A stretch of DNA of 64,000 bases from Pseudobacteriovorax antillogorgiicola (GTDB lineage Bacteria; Bdellovibrionota_B; Oligoflexia; Oligoflexales; Oligoflexaceae). The translations under genes were made by a program, and so were the position numbers. This document shows, piece by piece, positions 52,592 through 60,819 of the stretch; position 1 is the first letter of the stretch; every line of letters starts with the position of its first letter. Location: assembly GCF_900177345.1 (NCBI RefSeq), contig NZ_FWZT01000001.1:248001-312000 (forward strand), written 5' to 3'. The notes beneath the pieces are model-generated. The model saw only the letters and a list, made by a program, of their open reading frames with translations. It searched no databases and was not told where the DNA came from.

Positions 52592-54400
52592 CTAGCAGAA
52601 GTGATCTCGGATGTCATTACAACATTCCGGCCAATTTTGCTCGAGGTAGTAAATAGGCCGACGCACTCCACTATCATAATGGCTTAGGTGGGGTAAGCAG
52701 CTGCCATAAGGCATTCCGAGAGATGCGCCAATAAGCACCCCAATATCCTGATGGGCATCCGATTGAAACTCCCTCTTTACCGTCGCAAACATAAGCATCG
52801 CAAACATTTCAAAGTGCAGGTTGATATTCTCACCATAGAGTTGCGGTTCTTGCCCTTGATTGCGAGTCGACTCCACCTTGACATCTCGCCAAGAGCCAAT
52901 GGCGAGATGGCGAGAGTCAAGAACCTTGCCTCCTAAAGATGAGCAAACGTCTCGTTTAGATCGCACCGTAAGGAAGCTTTCCCACATCTCTGTCGAAGCT
53001 AAGAACCGCCAGCCATAGTCTTTTGCTAGCTTCAAAATTTGCTCGATGCCGCCTCGGAATCCAGATGACACCCGAATCAATTCTTCAAGCGCCCAACTTC
53101 TTAAGAAATCTGACAGATAAGTTTCGCCTGGGGATAGAATCATGCGAAAGCCACAAATTTCCAAAAACTCCTGATCAAAAGACTCATTCCTTCGCATTTC
53201 TACAGTGATCGAGCGATTTCTTTCTTCAGAGAGCGTGAGTGCAGACCAGGTTTGCCCCAGAATAGAGACCGAAAGCGTGCCATCGTCCTGCCAAGCAACC
53301 CAATCCATATAAGGCTGACGCCTCTTTTCCGCCCACGTCACTTGATGCCGCCAAAGATCGAGCAAACGAGGCTGCCCCTGCCTCTCCACCCCTTTGTAGA
53401 GAGAGTCTAAAGATCGCTTCAACTTTGATCTTTGGCTGGCAATGATGACAACCGACCAGCCATGCTCCAACAATGACACCAAAGACACCACGGGGGCTGG
53501 TCTTTGGTTCACATCCAAATAAATCACTTGTTCGTTGAAGACTCTGGCGGGATGAGCTGGAATCACCCTAGGCTTTTCTACCGTTCTCATAAAGTAATTG
53601 GTAAACAGAAAGCAAGCACTACTGTCCACCATCCATCGAGCAGTATCAAGCCGATCCTGGCTTCGCTTCAGGCGCAGCAGGGCACTTGACCAATGATCTG
53701 CTGACTCTAACTCTGATTGCAAAGGCGGAAGCCGATCCAAGCAATCGAGATAAAAATCAAGCAGAACATCGGGTCCTTTAAAAGGCTCTTTTGTAGGAAA
53801 GCTATGGCTTTCAACCCAATTTTTAGCAGAATCGATCCAGTCTTCGGCATGTATCATCACTTGAGGGCCAATGGTACCAGCTTCGTCAAGAAGCCTCACA
53901 GGCTTTGTCTCCCATTGCTCCATGAGTTTATGGCTGCGAAAATAGGCACGTTCAAAAACTCCAGCCAAGGGGAAGATCCGTGCTCGGATCTCGGGAAAAC
54001 CAAAGTTTATAGGAACGCGAAAGGAAATAAAGTGATCGCAGGCCATGGCTAGCTCAGCAAAAGTCGATAGGCAGTCTTCGTGGCAGCAGTATATCCAACG
54101 TGACGAAGACTTGATCATGGCACGACAAATAAATCTCAGTTTGTAGACAGAAAATCGAAGCTCGTCCAGATAAGTATCGAGCCGAATTTCCTTAATAAAT
54201 TCATGAGAAAATGCCTGAGCTGGACCATTTTGCAACAGCAAAACCGTTGTGGGATCTTGCTCTTGTCGGTATAGCGATAAAGCCAGCTGATAGAGTTTAT
54301 CAAGAGTCGGTCGCCCTCCCCGGCTCAAGAGATGAATCGCTCCATCAAGCTCTACCACGAGATAGCCCAATTTAACTTGATCCTTTTGAGAGGAATGCAA
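52592..54400 (-). CDS. FadB/FadJ-like protein with a lost NAD-binding motif
   Basis: A protein of about 602 residues whose parts follow the order of a multifunctional beta-oxidation alpha subunit. The N-terminal 200 residues fit an enoyl-CoA hydratase domain: the catalytic glutamates are retained in TFAELAMACD and FGFPEIRARIFP, but the oxyanion-hole glycines are gone (CLSTF instead of ALGGG). Around residue 290, where 3-hydroxyacyl-CoA dehydrogenase has GxGxxG, the protein reads DVNQRPAPVVSLV, so NAD binding is unlikely. The final part (IGVLIGASLGMPYGSCLPHL) mimics the FadB C-terminus. It overlaps the thiolase-like gene by about 29 bases. TTG 54400 is preferred over 54406. Not a known annotated enzyme; identified by reading. 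Confidence 0.65.
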   Translation of the reverse strand: MHSSQKDQVKLGYLVVELDGAIHLLSRGGRPTLDKLYQLALSLYRQEQDPTTVLLLQNGPAQAFSHEFIKEIRLDTYLDELRFSVYKLRFICRAMIKSSSRWIYCCHEDCLSTFAELAMACDHFISFRVPINFGFPEIRARIFPLAGVFERAYFRSHKLMEQWETKPVRLLDEAGTIGPQVMIHAEDWIDSAKNWVESHSFPTKEPFKGPDVLLDFYLDCLDRLPPLQSELESADHWSSALLRLKRSQDRLDTARWMVDSSACFLFTNYFMRTVEKPRVIPAHPARVFNEQVIYLDVNQRPAPVVSLVSLLEHGWSVVIIASQRSKLKRSLDSLYKGVERQGQPRLLDLWRHQVTWAEKRRQPYMDWVAWQDDGTLSVSILGQTWSALTLSEERNRSITVEMRRNESFDQEFLEICGFRMILSPGETYLSDFLRSWALEELIRVSSGFRGGIEQILKLAKDYGWRFLASTEMWESFLTVRSKRDVCSSLGGKVLDSRHLAIGSWRDVKVESTRNQGQEPQLYGENINLHFEMFAMLMFATVKREFQSDAHQDIGVLIGASLGMPYGSCLPHLSHYDSGVRRPIYYLEQNWPECCNDIRDHFC

Positions 54401-55286
54401 TATCAATGTCTCCCGTGCTATGGCAGTGAACCCAAACTACATCAGAGTTTCCACTCTCTATAGCTAAGTGTAAGCAGTTCATTAAAGAGCCTAAGCTGTG
54501 GTAGCCGTAGTAGAATTGCGGAACACTGAGATTCGTGATGCGGGATGGGTAAATCAAGTTATGAAGGCAAGCAAGCAGAGACAAGTCGTCTGAGTCCAGA
54601 ATCACAGTCGCCCCCCGGCGGCAGTACTGTGCAATGGCCTCTTCAAGATAGCTTGGAAAGCTTTTAAAAAAATCATAGCTATATTGCCTTTGAGGCTCCG
54701 CACGAACGCGTAGGCGGCGAATGTTTACACCCTTTCCTGGCCGCAAGCTAGCACCGCCGAGCAGTTGCCCTGATTGTCGCCCATACGCCGAGCTACCGAG
54801 CTTCACCGACTCTTCAAGGTCATAAAAATGGCCATCTGTCCCTTGAAAAATCTCTCCACCCACAGAAAATAGGGAACGGGGGCCTCGATTAGGGTTATCC
54901 ATAGTTGTGTTAAAAAAACTGGAAAGTGTATCTTGATGCTTCAGTGTGGCTGACTGCCCTCGAACCTTTTCTGAATTGGCTACGGTGAATATCATGGGAG
55001 ATTGGCTAGCACGAGCTAACAGGTGAAAAACATCAAGTCGGTGAGTATCCCACTGTTCGTAACTTCGAAAGTGTCTAACCAACTGGGTCGGCTCCTGATA
55101 TTCTTGAACCAAAGAGATCCAATGATAGTTGCTAGCGCTGTCATCTACCAGACCAAACGCCAATGAACTTAGATACTTATATTCATCAAGTTTCTTGGGA
55201 AACGAGCCCTGAGGGGCGCGCAAGTAGCGAATTCCCACCAAATCAAGCTCTATAGTCTCAAGACCTAGTTCCGAAAAGCCCTTCAT
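54372..55286 (-). CDS. Thiolase-like protein without nucleophilic cysteine
   Basis: A 304-residue protein that looks like a shortened thiolase (FadA/FadI type). The C-terminal half follows the thiolase order: a DDLSLLACLHNLI segment where NEAFA normally is, YYGYHSLGS matching GHPLG with its histidine, and VWVHCHSTGD matching MCIGGG with its cysteine. The N-terminal half (residues 70-110) has YEQWDTHRLDVFHLLARAS where thiolases carry the nucleophilic Cys in NxxCxS, so acyl transfer is unlikely. About 80 residues of the usual 390 are missing. It overlaps the TPR gene by 4 bases and the FadB-like gene by about 29. Assignment is by eye and tentative. Confidence 0.55.
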   Translation of the reverse strand: MKGFSELGLETIELDLVGIRYLRAPQGSFPKKLDEYKYLSSLAFGLVDDSASNYHWISLVQEYQEPTQLVRHFRSYEQWDTHRLDVFHLLARASQSPMIFTVANSEKVRGQSATLKHQDTLSSFFNTTMDNPNRGPRSLFSVGGEIFQGTDGHFYDLEESVKLGSSAYGRQSGQLLGGASLRPGKGVNIRRLRVRAEPQRQYSYDFFKSFPSYLEEAIAQYCRRGATVILDSDDLSLLACLHNLIYPSRITNLSVPQFYYGYHSLGSLMNCLHLAIESGNSDVVWVHCHSTGDIDIAFLSKGSS

Positions 55287-56371
55287 CCGTGACTAATCTC
55301 ACCTTCTAGTCGCGTCACCGCCTCTTGCAATCGTTCCTTCAACTGCTCTTCATCCACTTGCGACTTCATGAGCTGTAAGCATTCTACCACTTGCTTCCAG
55401 TTCTGGTTGTGAATATGAATCTCTACCATATTTTCGAGGGGCTCTAGAATTCTAGGCTGGGCTTCAGCACTCACACGATACGACTCCAACGCCCTCTCTT
55501 GCTCGCCAATAAGCTCCTGAAGTTCTCCTATTTTCAGGTAGATAATAGCCCTATTTGTATTACCCTCAACTTTGGGTAAATAAGACTCCAAAACTTCCAG
55601 GCAGCCCTTCCAGTTCTTGAGCCGATAATAGGCTTCATAGTGAATGGAGGAGGTATCCAATGGACTGTCTTTGCAATATTTTTCTAGAACAGAGATGGAC
55701 TGCTCAGGAAGATCCATCTGAAACAGATATACCGTAGCCAGCTCTTGCGCGATGCGATAACCATCATTGACATGTTTTGCCCCCTTATAGAGCTTTTTCA
55801 GCACCTCCACCACGTTTTCCCAAGCCTGGTTCTGGGTATAGACAGCTTTAAAATAGCGTAAAGCTTTCAAATTATTTTGATCTAACTTAATCAGTGCTTC
55901 GTAGCTACGATTCAACCCATCTTCATCGTACTTCTTCTTCTCGTAGATTAAACAAAGACGTTCGGTACAGGCGATTTTTTCATCTTGAGTGGTAAGTACA
56001 GGTTTGATGCTCTCAAGAATTTGAGCCTCTTTCCCAAAATCGTCTTCGCCCAAAAGCTTCACCAAAACTTTCTGACGAAACTCTTGGTATGAGAGCCTAT
56101 GATTTTTGACTAAATCGCGGCAGGTTTCAGCAACTTTAGGGGTATCCTCTAGGCAAATAGCATAGATACGAGCCAGACGCACGTAATCTCTGGCTCTGCG
56201 ACGAGCGCTATCTTTAATCTTCGCAAATAGAAGCCGAAACAACGGCTTCCAGCATTCATACTCTTCGAGAACATCCAAGTAGGCATCGACTTTTTTTTCA
56301 TCGATCGTTCTAGACTTTAGATCTCTGATAGCTATTTCGATGGGGATCGATTGGTCAGGCTGCTGAGCCAA
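55283..56371 (-). CDS. TPR/HAT-like helical repeat protein
   Basis: A 362-residue cytoplasmic protein. The start is TTG 56371, because GGAGG lies six bases upstream; the ATG at 56389 has a poorer site. The whole chain consists of helical repeats resembling TPR or HAT motifs (YVRLARIYAICLEDTPKVAE, IAQELATVYLFQMDLPEQSI, IIYLKIGELQELIGEQERAL). No enzyme or membrane feature. It is the first gene of the overlapping operon with the thiolase-like and FadB-like genes. A binding or scaffolding role for those proteins is a reasonable guess only. Confidence 0.78.
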   Translation of the reverse strand: MAQQPDQSIPIEIAIRDLKSRTIDEKKVDAYLDVLEEYECWKPLFRLLFAKIKDSARRRARDYVRLARIYAICLEDTPKVAETCRDLVKNHRLSYQEFRQKVLVKLLGEDDFGKEAQILESIKPVLTTQDEKIACTERLCLIYEKKKYDEDGLNRSYEALIKLDQNNLKALRYFKAVYTQNQAWENVVEVLKKLYKGAKHVNDGYRIAQELATVYLFQMDLPEQSISVLEKYCKDSPLDTSSIHYEAYYRLKNWKGCLEVLESYLPKVEGNTNRAIIYLKIGELQELIGEQERALESYRVSAEAQPRILEPLENMVEIHIHNQNWKQVVECLQLMKSQVDEEQLKERLQEAVTRLEGEISHG

Positions 56372-56471
56372 GATAAACCTCCGTCGCATGAATTTACCCT
56401 AAATCATATCAGAAATGCGACTCGATCTCTTGTAAATCAGGAGGGGTTTACTTGAAGGTAGGGCCGCAAGA

Positions 56472-57065
56472 CTAAGAAACAAGTCCCTTAAGAATCATAT
56501 CCTTCGCCGTTTTGATCATCTCATCGTAATCGAACACATTCTCATCAAAGAGCCACTGCAAACTGAGACCATCAATGACCGAAACGATAAAAGATGCATA
56601 GATATGAGAATCAACATTCTTAAACACACCAGCATTGACCCCCTCAGAGATGACGCTCGCACATGTGTCCCGGAACTTCGCGTAGTGGCGAGAGATGACC
56701 TGACGGACTTCTTTCTTCTGGTTGATCTGCGTCCAGAAATCCATGTTCACCTGATAGTATTCTTTGGTGCTTCGAACCACATCGAAGCTCACCGACATAA
56801 AGATCTCAAGCTTCTTGATCGGATCGTCTATGGACTTCATATCTTCAGCGAGGACTCCCTCGATGTCCCCCGCGACGCGATCCAACACCGACATCATCAA
56901 GTCATCTTTGTTCAAGAAGTAGTAATGAATAATTCCTTTACTGACGCCAGCAGTTCGGGCAACATCTTGCATAGAAAAGTTATGATAACCATGCTTAGTA
57001 ATACACTCGACAGTCGCTCGTACAATCTGGTCTTTTCGTTCAGCAGCCACATCCGGCTTCGACAT
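56472..57065 (-). CDS. TetR/AcrR-family transcriptional regulator
   Basis: A 197-residue repressor-type protein. The N-terminal helix-turn-helix is clear: ATVECITKHGYHNFSMQDVA followed by RTAGVSKGIIHYYFLNKDDL. The C-terminal ligand domain (residues 60-197) is helical and has no readable ligand. Family members that control fatty-acid genes (FadR-type TetR) have this architecture, but the ligand cannot be deduced. It sits at the junction of the minus-strand operon and the plus-strand outer-membrane gene, so it may control both. The divergent 261-base region holds the likely operator. Confidence 0.9.
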   Translation of the reverse strand: MSKPDVAAERKDQIVRATVECITKHGYHNFSMQDVARTAGVSKGIIHYYFLNKDDLMMSVLDRVAGDIEGVLAEDMKSIDDPIKKLEIFMSVSFDVVRSTKEYYQVNMDFWTQINQKKEVRQVISRHYAKFRDTCASVISEGVNAGVFKNVDSHIYASFIVSVIDGLSLQWLFDENVFDYDEMIKTAKDMILKGLVS

Positions 57066-57326
57066 GGTTCCTACTCTCCTAACAAAGTCATACGTAATTT
57101 TGGTACCAGTTTCATGAGTGTAGCACGCTTCGGGCTAGGATCAACTGATACCCTTCACTGATATAACTTTTTTCCACCAGGGAAAATATCTATTTTCTCT
57201 CAGCCTTAAAACTTACCTCGTCTCGATGGCTTTGGATTAAGGCCGACGATATGATATATTTAATGGAAATTATCACCAAAAATAATCCCTTGCCATCGAG
57301 GGCCCGATTCCTTCTGGGGAGCAGGT
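57066..57326. other. Divergent regulatory region between TetR gene and FadL-like gene
   Basis: About 260 bases with no gene. It should carry the operators of the TetR regulator and promoters for both directions. Only short imperfect repeats are visible (for example CATACGTAATTTTGG near the start of the TetR gene, and AT-rich runs near 57245-57290). No clean palindrome could be identified with certainty by eye. Confidence 0.4.
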
Positions 57327-58433
57327 ATGCGAATTTTTATTAGCGTCACTTTGACGCTTATAACCTTGTTCTTTGGTCCCACACTCATCGCAAAACAGCA
57401 ACCAGCCTGGACTCATTACGGACTCAGGCCGTTAGGGATGGGGAATGCGTTTGTAGCTGTGGCCGACGATTTCAATGCTTTGTTCTATAATCCCGCGGGC
57501 CTGGCTCGCCTGGATACCTGGGACGCTGAACTCATTAACCCAACATTGAAGTGGTCGGCTGAGGCACAAGGCCTCGTGGAAGACTTTCAAGACTTGGGTG
57601 GAACGAGCGAAACCCTTGAGCTCATCGAAAAGAATACCGGTGAAAGCCAGATGTTCGGACTCAATCTCACCCCTCACTTGGTGTTTCGCAACTTTGGCTT
57701 CGGGCTTGGGGTCGATGTAGAACTTTCCATGATCTTTCATCGCGATATATCGGTGGATGTTCAGTCAGGGGTGACCGTGATTATGCCATTCTCATTTGCG
57801 TTTAACCTCCTAGACGATCGCCTGAGCCTTGGGTTTTCTATAAAAGCCCGCGCCTTCGGAGGTGTCGACCGGGAGTTTAGCATGGAAGATATCGAGGCCT
57901 TAGGCGACAATAATGACTCCGACACTACCAACGATGACACGCAAGAGCTATCGGACTTCGTCCTAGGGGGCCTCGGCGTCGGGACTGACTTTGGGCTTCT
58001 GTTTACCCCGACTAAAACGCTGGAGCCTACGATCGGCCTGAGTATCACCGACTTTGGCGGCACAGCCTACGAAGAAGCCAATATCTCCGGAGAAGCCTTA
58101 GGGGCACCACCTGTAGTGCTTCCCAGTGTCAACGTGGGGCTTAGCCTTAAGCCATACAAAAAAAATCGTTCCTACGTTACGACAGCCATCGATATGCACT
58201 CGATCAATCACCCTTACTCCTTCTCTCAGAAGCTTCAGCTTGGCGTAGAATATGGTTATGGACAATTCTTCAAAGTCCAAGGAGGTCTCTACAAAGGGTA
58301 CCCCACGGCAGGACTCCAGTTAGACGTCGGCATCATTAACTTGAGGCTCGTCACATATGCGGAAGAAATCGGTTCGGTCGCTGGGTACCAACCTAGCCGC
58401 CGTTATGCGCTCCAAATAAAACTATTATTCTAA
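57327..58433 (+). CDS. OmpP1/FadL-like outer-membrane protein
   Basis: A 368-residue exported beta-barrel protein with a signal peptide (MRIFISVTLTLITLFFGPTL). The mature N-terminus carries the OmpP1/FadL/TodX-type motif LRPLGMGNAFVAVADDFNAL followed by FYNPAGLARLD. Alternating strands run to the C-terminal residue Phe (ALQIKLLF), typical of outer-membrane insertion. A surface loop with many Asp/Asn (ALGDNNDSDTTNDDTQEL) may bind Ca. FadL proteins import long-chain fatty acids or hydrophobic compounds. GGGAGCAGGT precedes the ATG. A second outer-membrane gene follows 17 bases later. Confidence 0.82.
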   Translation: MRIFISVTLTLITLFFGPTLIAKQQPAWTHYGLRPLGMGNAFVAVADDFNALFYNPAGLARLDTWDAELINPTLKWSAEAQGLVEDFQDLGGTSETLELIEKNTGESQMFGLNLTPHLVFRNFGFGLGVDVELSMIFHRDISVDVQSGVTVIMPFSFAFNLLDDRLSLGFSIKARAFGGVDREFSMEDIEALGDNNDSDTTNDDTQELSDFVLGGLGVGTDFGLLFTPTKTLEPTIGLSITDFGGTAYEEANISGEALGAPPVVLPSVNVGLSLKPYKKNRSYVTTAIDMHSINHPYSFSQKLQLGVEYGYGQFFKVQGGLYKGYPTAGLQLDVGIINLRLVTYAEEIGSVAGYQPSRRYALQIKLLF

Positions 58434-58450
58434 CGGTGAGGACCATCTCC

Positions 58451-59167
58451 ATGTTTAAAACTATGATTATATCTATCTCCTTTGCCTTGGTGAGCCCGGC
58501 TCTCCTTGCCAAAGGCTTAAAAGATCTAAAACCCGACTCAGAAACCATTGAAAAAGCGAAAGAAACCATCGATCAAGTAAAAGAAGCGGTTGATAAAAAG
58601 CTAGAAGGCAAAGAAGTAGAACCCAAGAAAGACAAGCAGCAGGAGATCAAAAAAGAAGTAGAAAAAAAAGAGCCCACCGGTGATGGCGAGTTTTACCTGG
58701 GTCTCGGTTTTGGATTCGCCAGCTTAAAGGGCTCCGGCGGTAGCTGGGATACAGGTTTTTCAGGGGATTTTGAGCTTGGCGTGAGATTCATGAAAATCAT
58801 GGGCGACAGAGTTCAACTCTATGGCACCTATCGTTTTGTTCCGGTAGACATCATTGTTACTGAAAATGCCAATCAATATAAGGGAGTCGTGGAGCAACAC
58901 CTTTTTGGGGCCTCAGCCCGCTACGTTCTTGCCTCCAAACTTCATATCACAGCTCATGGTGCTCTCGGCCTAGCAAGCTCGTCACTAAAGCCTACTGGAA
59001 CTCTCACCAGCACTGAGGACCCTGAGGAGTCTGGCGCTGCCATCTCGCTAGGAGGGGGAGCTCAATGGCTCGTAAGTTCGAAGGTCTGGCTTGGAGCATT
59101 CTTATCCCTGGGTGCCGGAACATTCCAATACAGTCAACTTGGCGTTTCAACGACAGTGAGCTTATAA
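58451..59167 (+). CDS. Outer-membrane beta-barrel protein with charged N-terminal helix
   Basis: A 238-residue protein from ATG 58451 (MFKTMIISISFALVSPALLA, a signal peptide). A charged, lysine- and glutamate-rich helical stretch (residues about 20-75, for example EKAKETIDQVKEAVDKKLEG) precedes a small beta-barrel of the OmpA/porin-like type (GEFYLGLGFGFASLKG onwards) ending TTVSL. The highly charged region could sit in the periplasm and bind peptidoglycan or another partner. Families with this combination are not known to me. It is cotranscribed with the FadL-like gene. Confidence 0.75.
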   Translation: MFKTMIISISFALVSPALLAKGLKDLKPDSETIEKAKETIDQVKEAVDKKLEGKEVEPKKDKQQEIKKEVEKKEPTGDGEFYLGLGFGFASLKGSGGSWDTGFSGDFELGVRFMKIMGDRVQLYGTYRFVPVDIIVTENANQYKGVVEQHLFGASARYVLASKLHITAHGALGLASSSLKPTGTLTSTEDPEESGAAISLGGGAQWLVSSKVWLGAFLSLGAGTFQYSQLGVSTTVSL

Positions 59168-59280
59168 GCTCATTGCACCAGATCGACCTTTGGTTTAAGT
59201 ATCAAAGACTGTGGCATGGATTGAAAGCTGGAACTTCCTCTGGTTGCTTCTGGTTAGAACACAAGAAGGGATATGTTGAC

Positions 59281-60819
59281 ATGAAGTCGCTTTGGCTCCT
59301 ATTTTCATTTCTTTTGAGTGGAGTCCTGAGTAGCTCATGTGAGGAAAAAAAACCTACTGGCCTGCTTCTCGTCAAGGCACCTACGGGTGGGACCTACGAA
59401 ATTTATCGTGTTGCTGGCGAAGCTCCCCTTCAATTTGTGGCCGAAGAGATTGGTTCCTTCAACCAACCAACCGAGCTCCTCGTTGGCACCTATCTCATCT
59501 TAGCTGACTGTTCTCATAAAATGGTTAACATTAGTCATAACGACACGCATGAACTCACCGCGCACTCCGTTAAGTTCGTTCCTCCTCACGAGACTCAGCC
59601 CGACGATAAATTTTCGGTTCAGTGCGATCGCTTTTCTAAAACCAAGTCTCGACAGAATATCCGGAACCGCTACCAACTGAACATCCTTCATGGCAAACGA
59701 GACTTACTTGTGGGAATGGTCCCCTTGCGGATTGACTTTAAGATCATGGAACAGCCCAAACAACCAAAAGAGCTCTCCTACGATCTTTCGGCGATTCAGC
59801 TCAATGGCTTCGACGGCATGAAGCCTAAAACACTCTACTTTGTGTCGCCAGCTGACAACTTGATTTCAGTCACGGAAAACCAGGAATTTGGCCACTGGCT
59901 CTACTTACTCCCTGGTCGATATATTGTAGAGGTAAATGGAACTCGTCGGGAGGTCACTCTCAAACAAGGGGAAAGCTTGCGAATCGACCCAGGCTTTGTT
60001 CGAGTCTCGACCAGTCATGACCTCAATATCGACTTATCGTCAAATATCCTTGGAACACCACTCTATGTCGCTCTCAATGAGCATCACTGGCTTGACCTTA
60101 ACGAGACTTATCCCGTTCTGCCAGGCAAAGGAACTTTAAAACTGAATAGCTCTATCACATCGGTTGAAGTGGACTTCGTTGCCAATCAACTCGTAGAAAA
60201 GAAAGCCCGCTCCGTGACGGTAGAGAGTGACTGCCCGCCTTGGGATTGGAACTGTCTCGGCAGGCGAGAGATATTTCTCTACGAAGGAGAGAAACCCTAT
60301 GCTTTCACCGAGGGCATCGCTGATGTGCCTATCTTATTTTTCGAAACCAATGTCTGGGTTAGCATCCAAGGCTCACGGGATATTCGCTATCAGTTGAAAG
60401 ATGATAGAACAGATTTTCGCTTGAAAATCGGTCTCATTAAACTGACTCCAAAGCATTTTTATCGAGCGAGTCAATACACAGACCTTGCGAGGATTGAAGC
60501 AGCGGGTTTGCCGATGATCGGCCATACCCTTGACTTGCCTCTGGATCGCGAGATCACCGTACCTCTTGTCGAAGGTAAGTACTTTTTAGATCAGTATATT
60601 TCCTTGTACTCGCAGGACTACGAGCGACGCCGGGTACGACGTTCGATTTTCATTGAACAAGGTAAAATCCCAGAGGTTTCTTATAAGGTATACGTTTCCG
60701 AGAAAAGACTTAAGAAAATCAGAAAAGCCCAAGCTCGCCGTGACGATCGACCACAGCCAACCGAATCCAGCAAACATAAGCACCTAAGCCAAACCATTAT
60801 TCCCATTGAGTTTCAGTGA
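59281..60819 (+). CDS. Large hypothetical lipoprotein
   Basis: A 512-residue lipoprotein starting MKSLWLLFSFLLSGVLSSSC (lipobox SSSC); the frame open upstream to 59065 overlaps the barrel gene and is not used. The mature protein consists of several beta-rich segments that recur with similar pattern (PTGGTYEIYRVAGEAPLQF, LYLLPGRYIVEVNGTRREVT, EGKYFLDQYISLYS) and resemble PEGA-like or carboxypeptidase-regulatory beta-sandwich repeats, though I could not confirm a family. The C-terminal 40 residues are basic. It ends 7 bases inside recN on the other strand. Confidence 0.68.
   Translation: MKSLWLLFSFLLSGVLSSSCEEKKPTGLLLVKAPTGGTYEIYRVAGEAPLQFVAEEIGSFNQPTELLVGTYLILADCSHKMVNISHNDTHELTAHSVKFVPPHETQPDDKFSVQCDRFSKTKSRQNIRNRYQLNILHGKRDLLVGMVPLRIDFKIMEQPKQPKELSYDLSAIQLNGFDGMKPKTLYFVSPADNLISVTENQEFGHWLYLLPGRYIVEVNGTRREVTLKQGESLRIDPGFVRVSTSHDLNIDLSSNILGTPLYVALNEHHWLDLNETYPVLPGKGTLKLNSSITSVEVDFVANQLVEKKARSVTVESDCPPWDWNCLGRREIFLYEGEKPYAFTEGIADVPILFFETNVWVSIQGSRDIRYQLKDDRTDFRLKIGLIKLTPKHFYRASQYTDLARIEAAGLPMIGHTLDLPLDREITVPLVEGKYFLDQYISLYSQDYERRRVRRSIFIEQGKIPEVSYKVYVSEKRLKKIRKAQARRDDRPQPTESSKHKHLSQTIIPIEFQ

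Noticed and set aside
52228-52656. A 142-residue plus-strand frame opposite the 5' part of lpxC and the following gap
   Set aside because: It is antisense to lpxC, has no Shine-Dalgarno and reads as low-quality protein.
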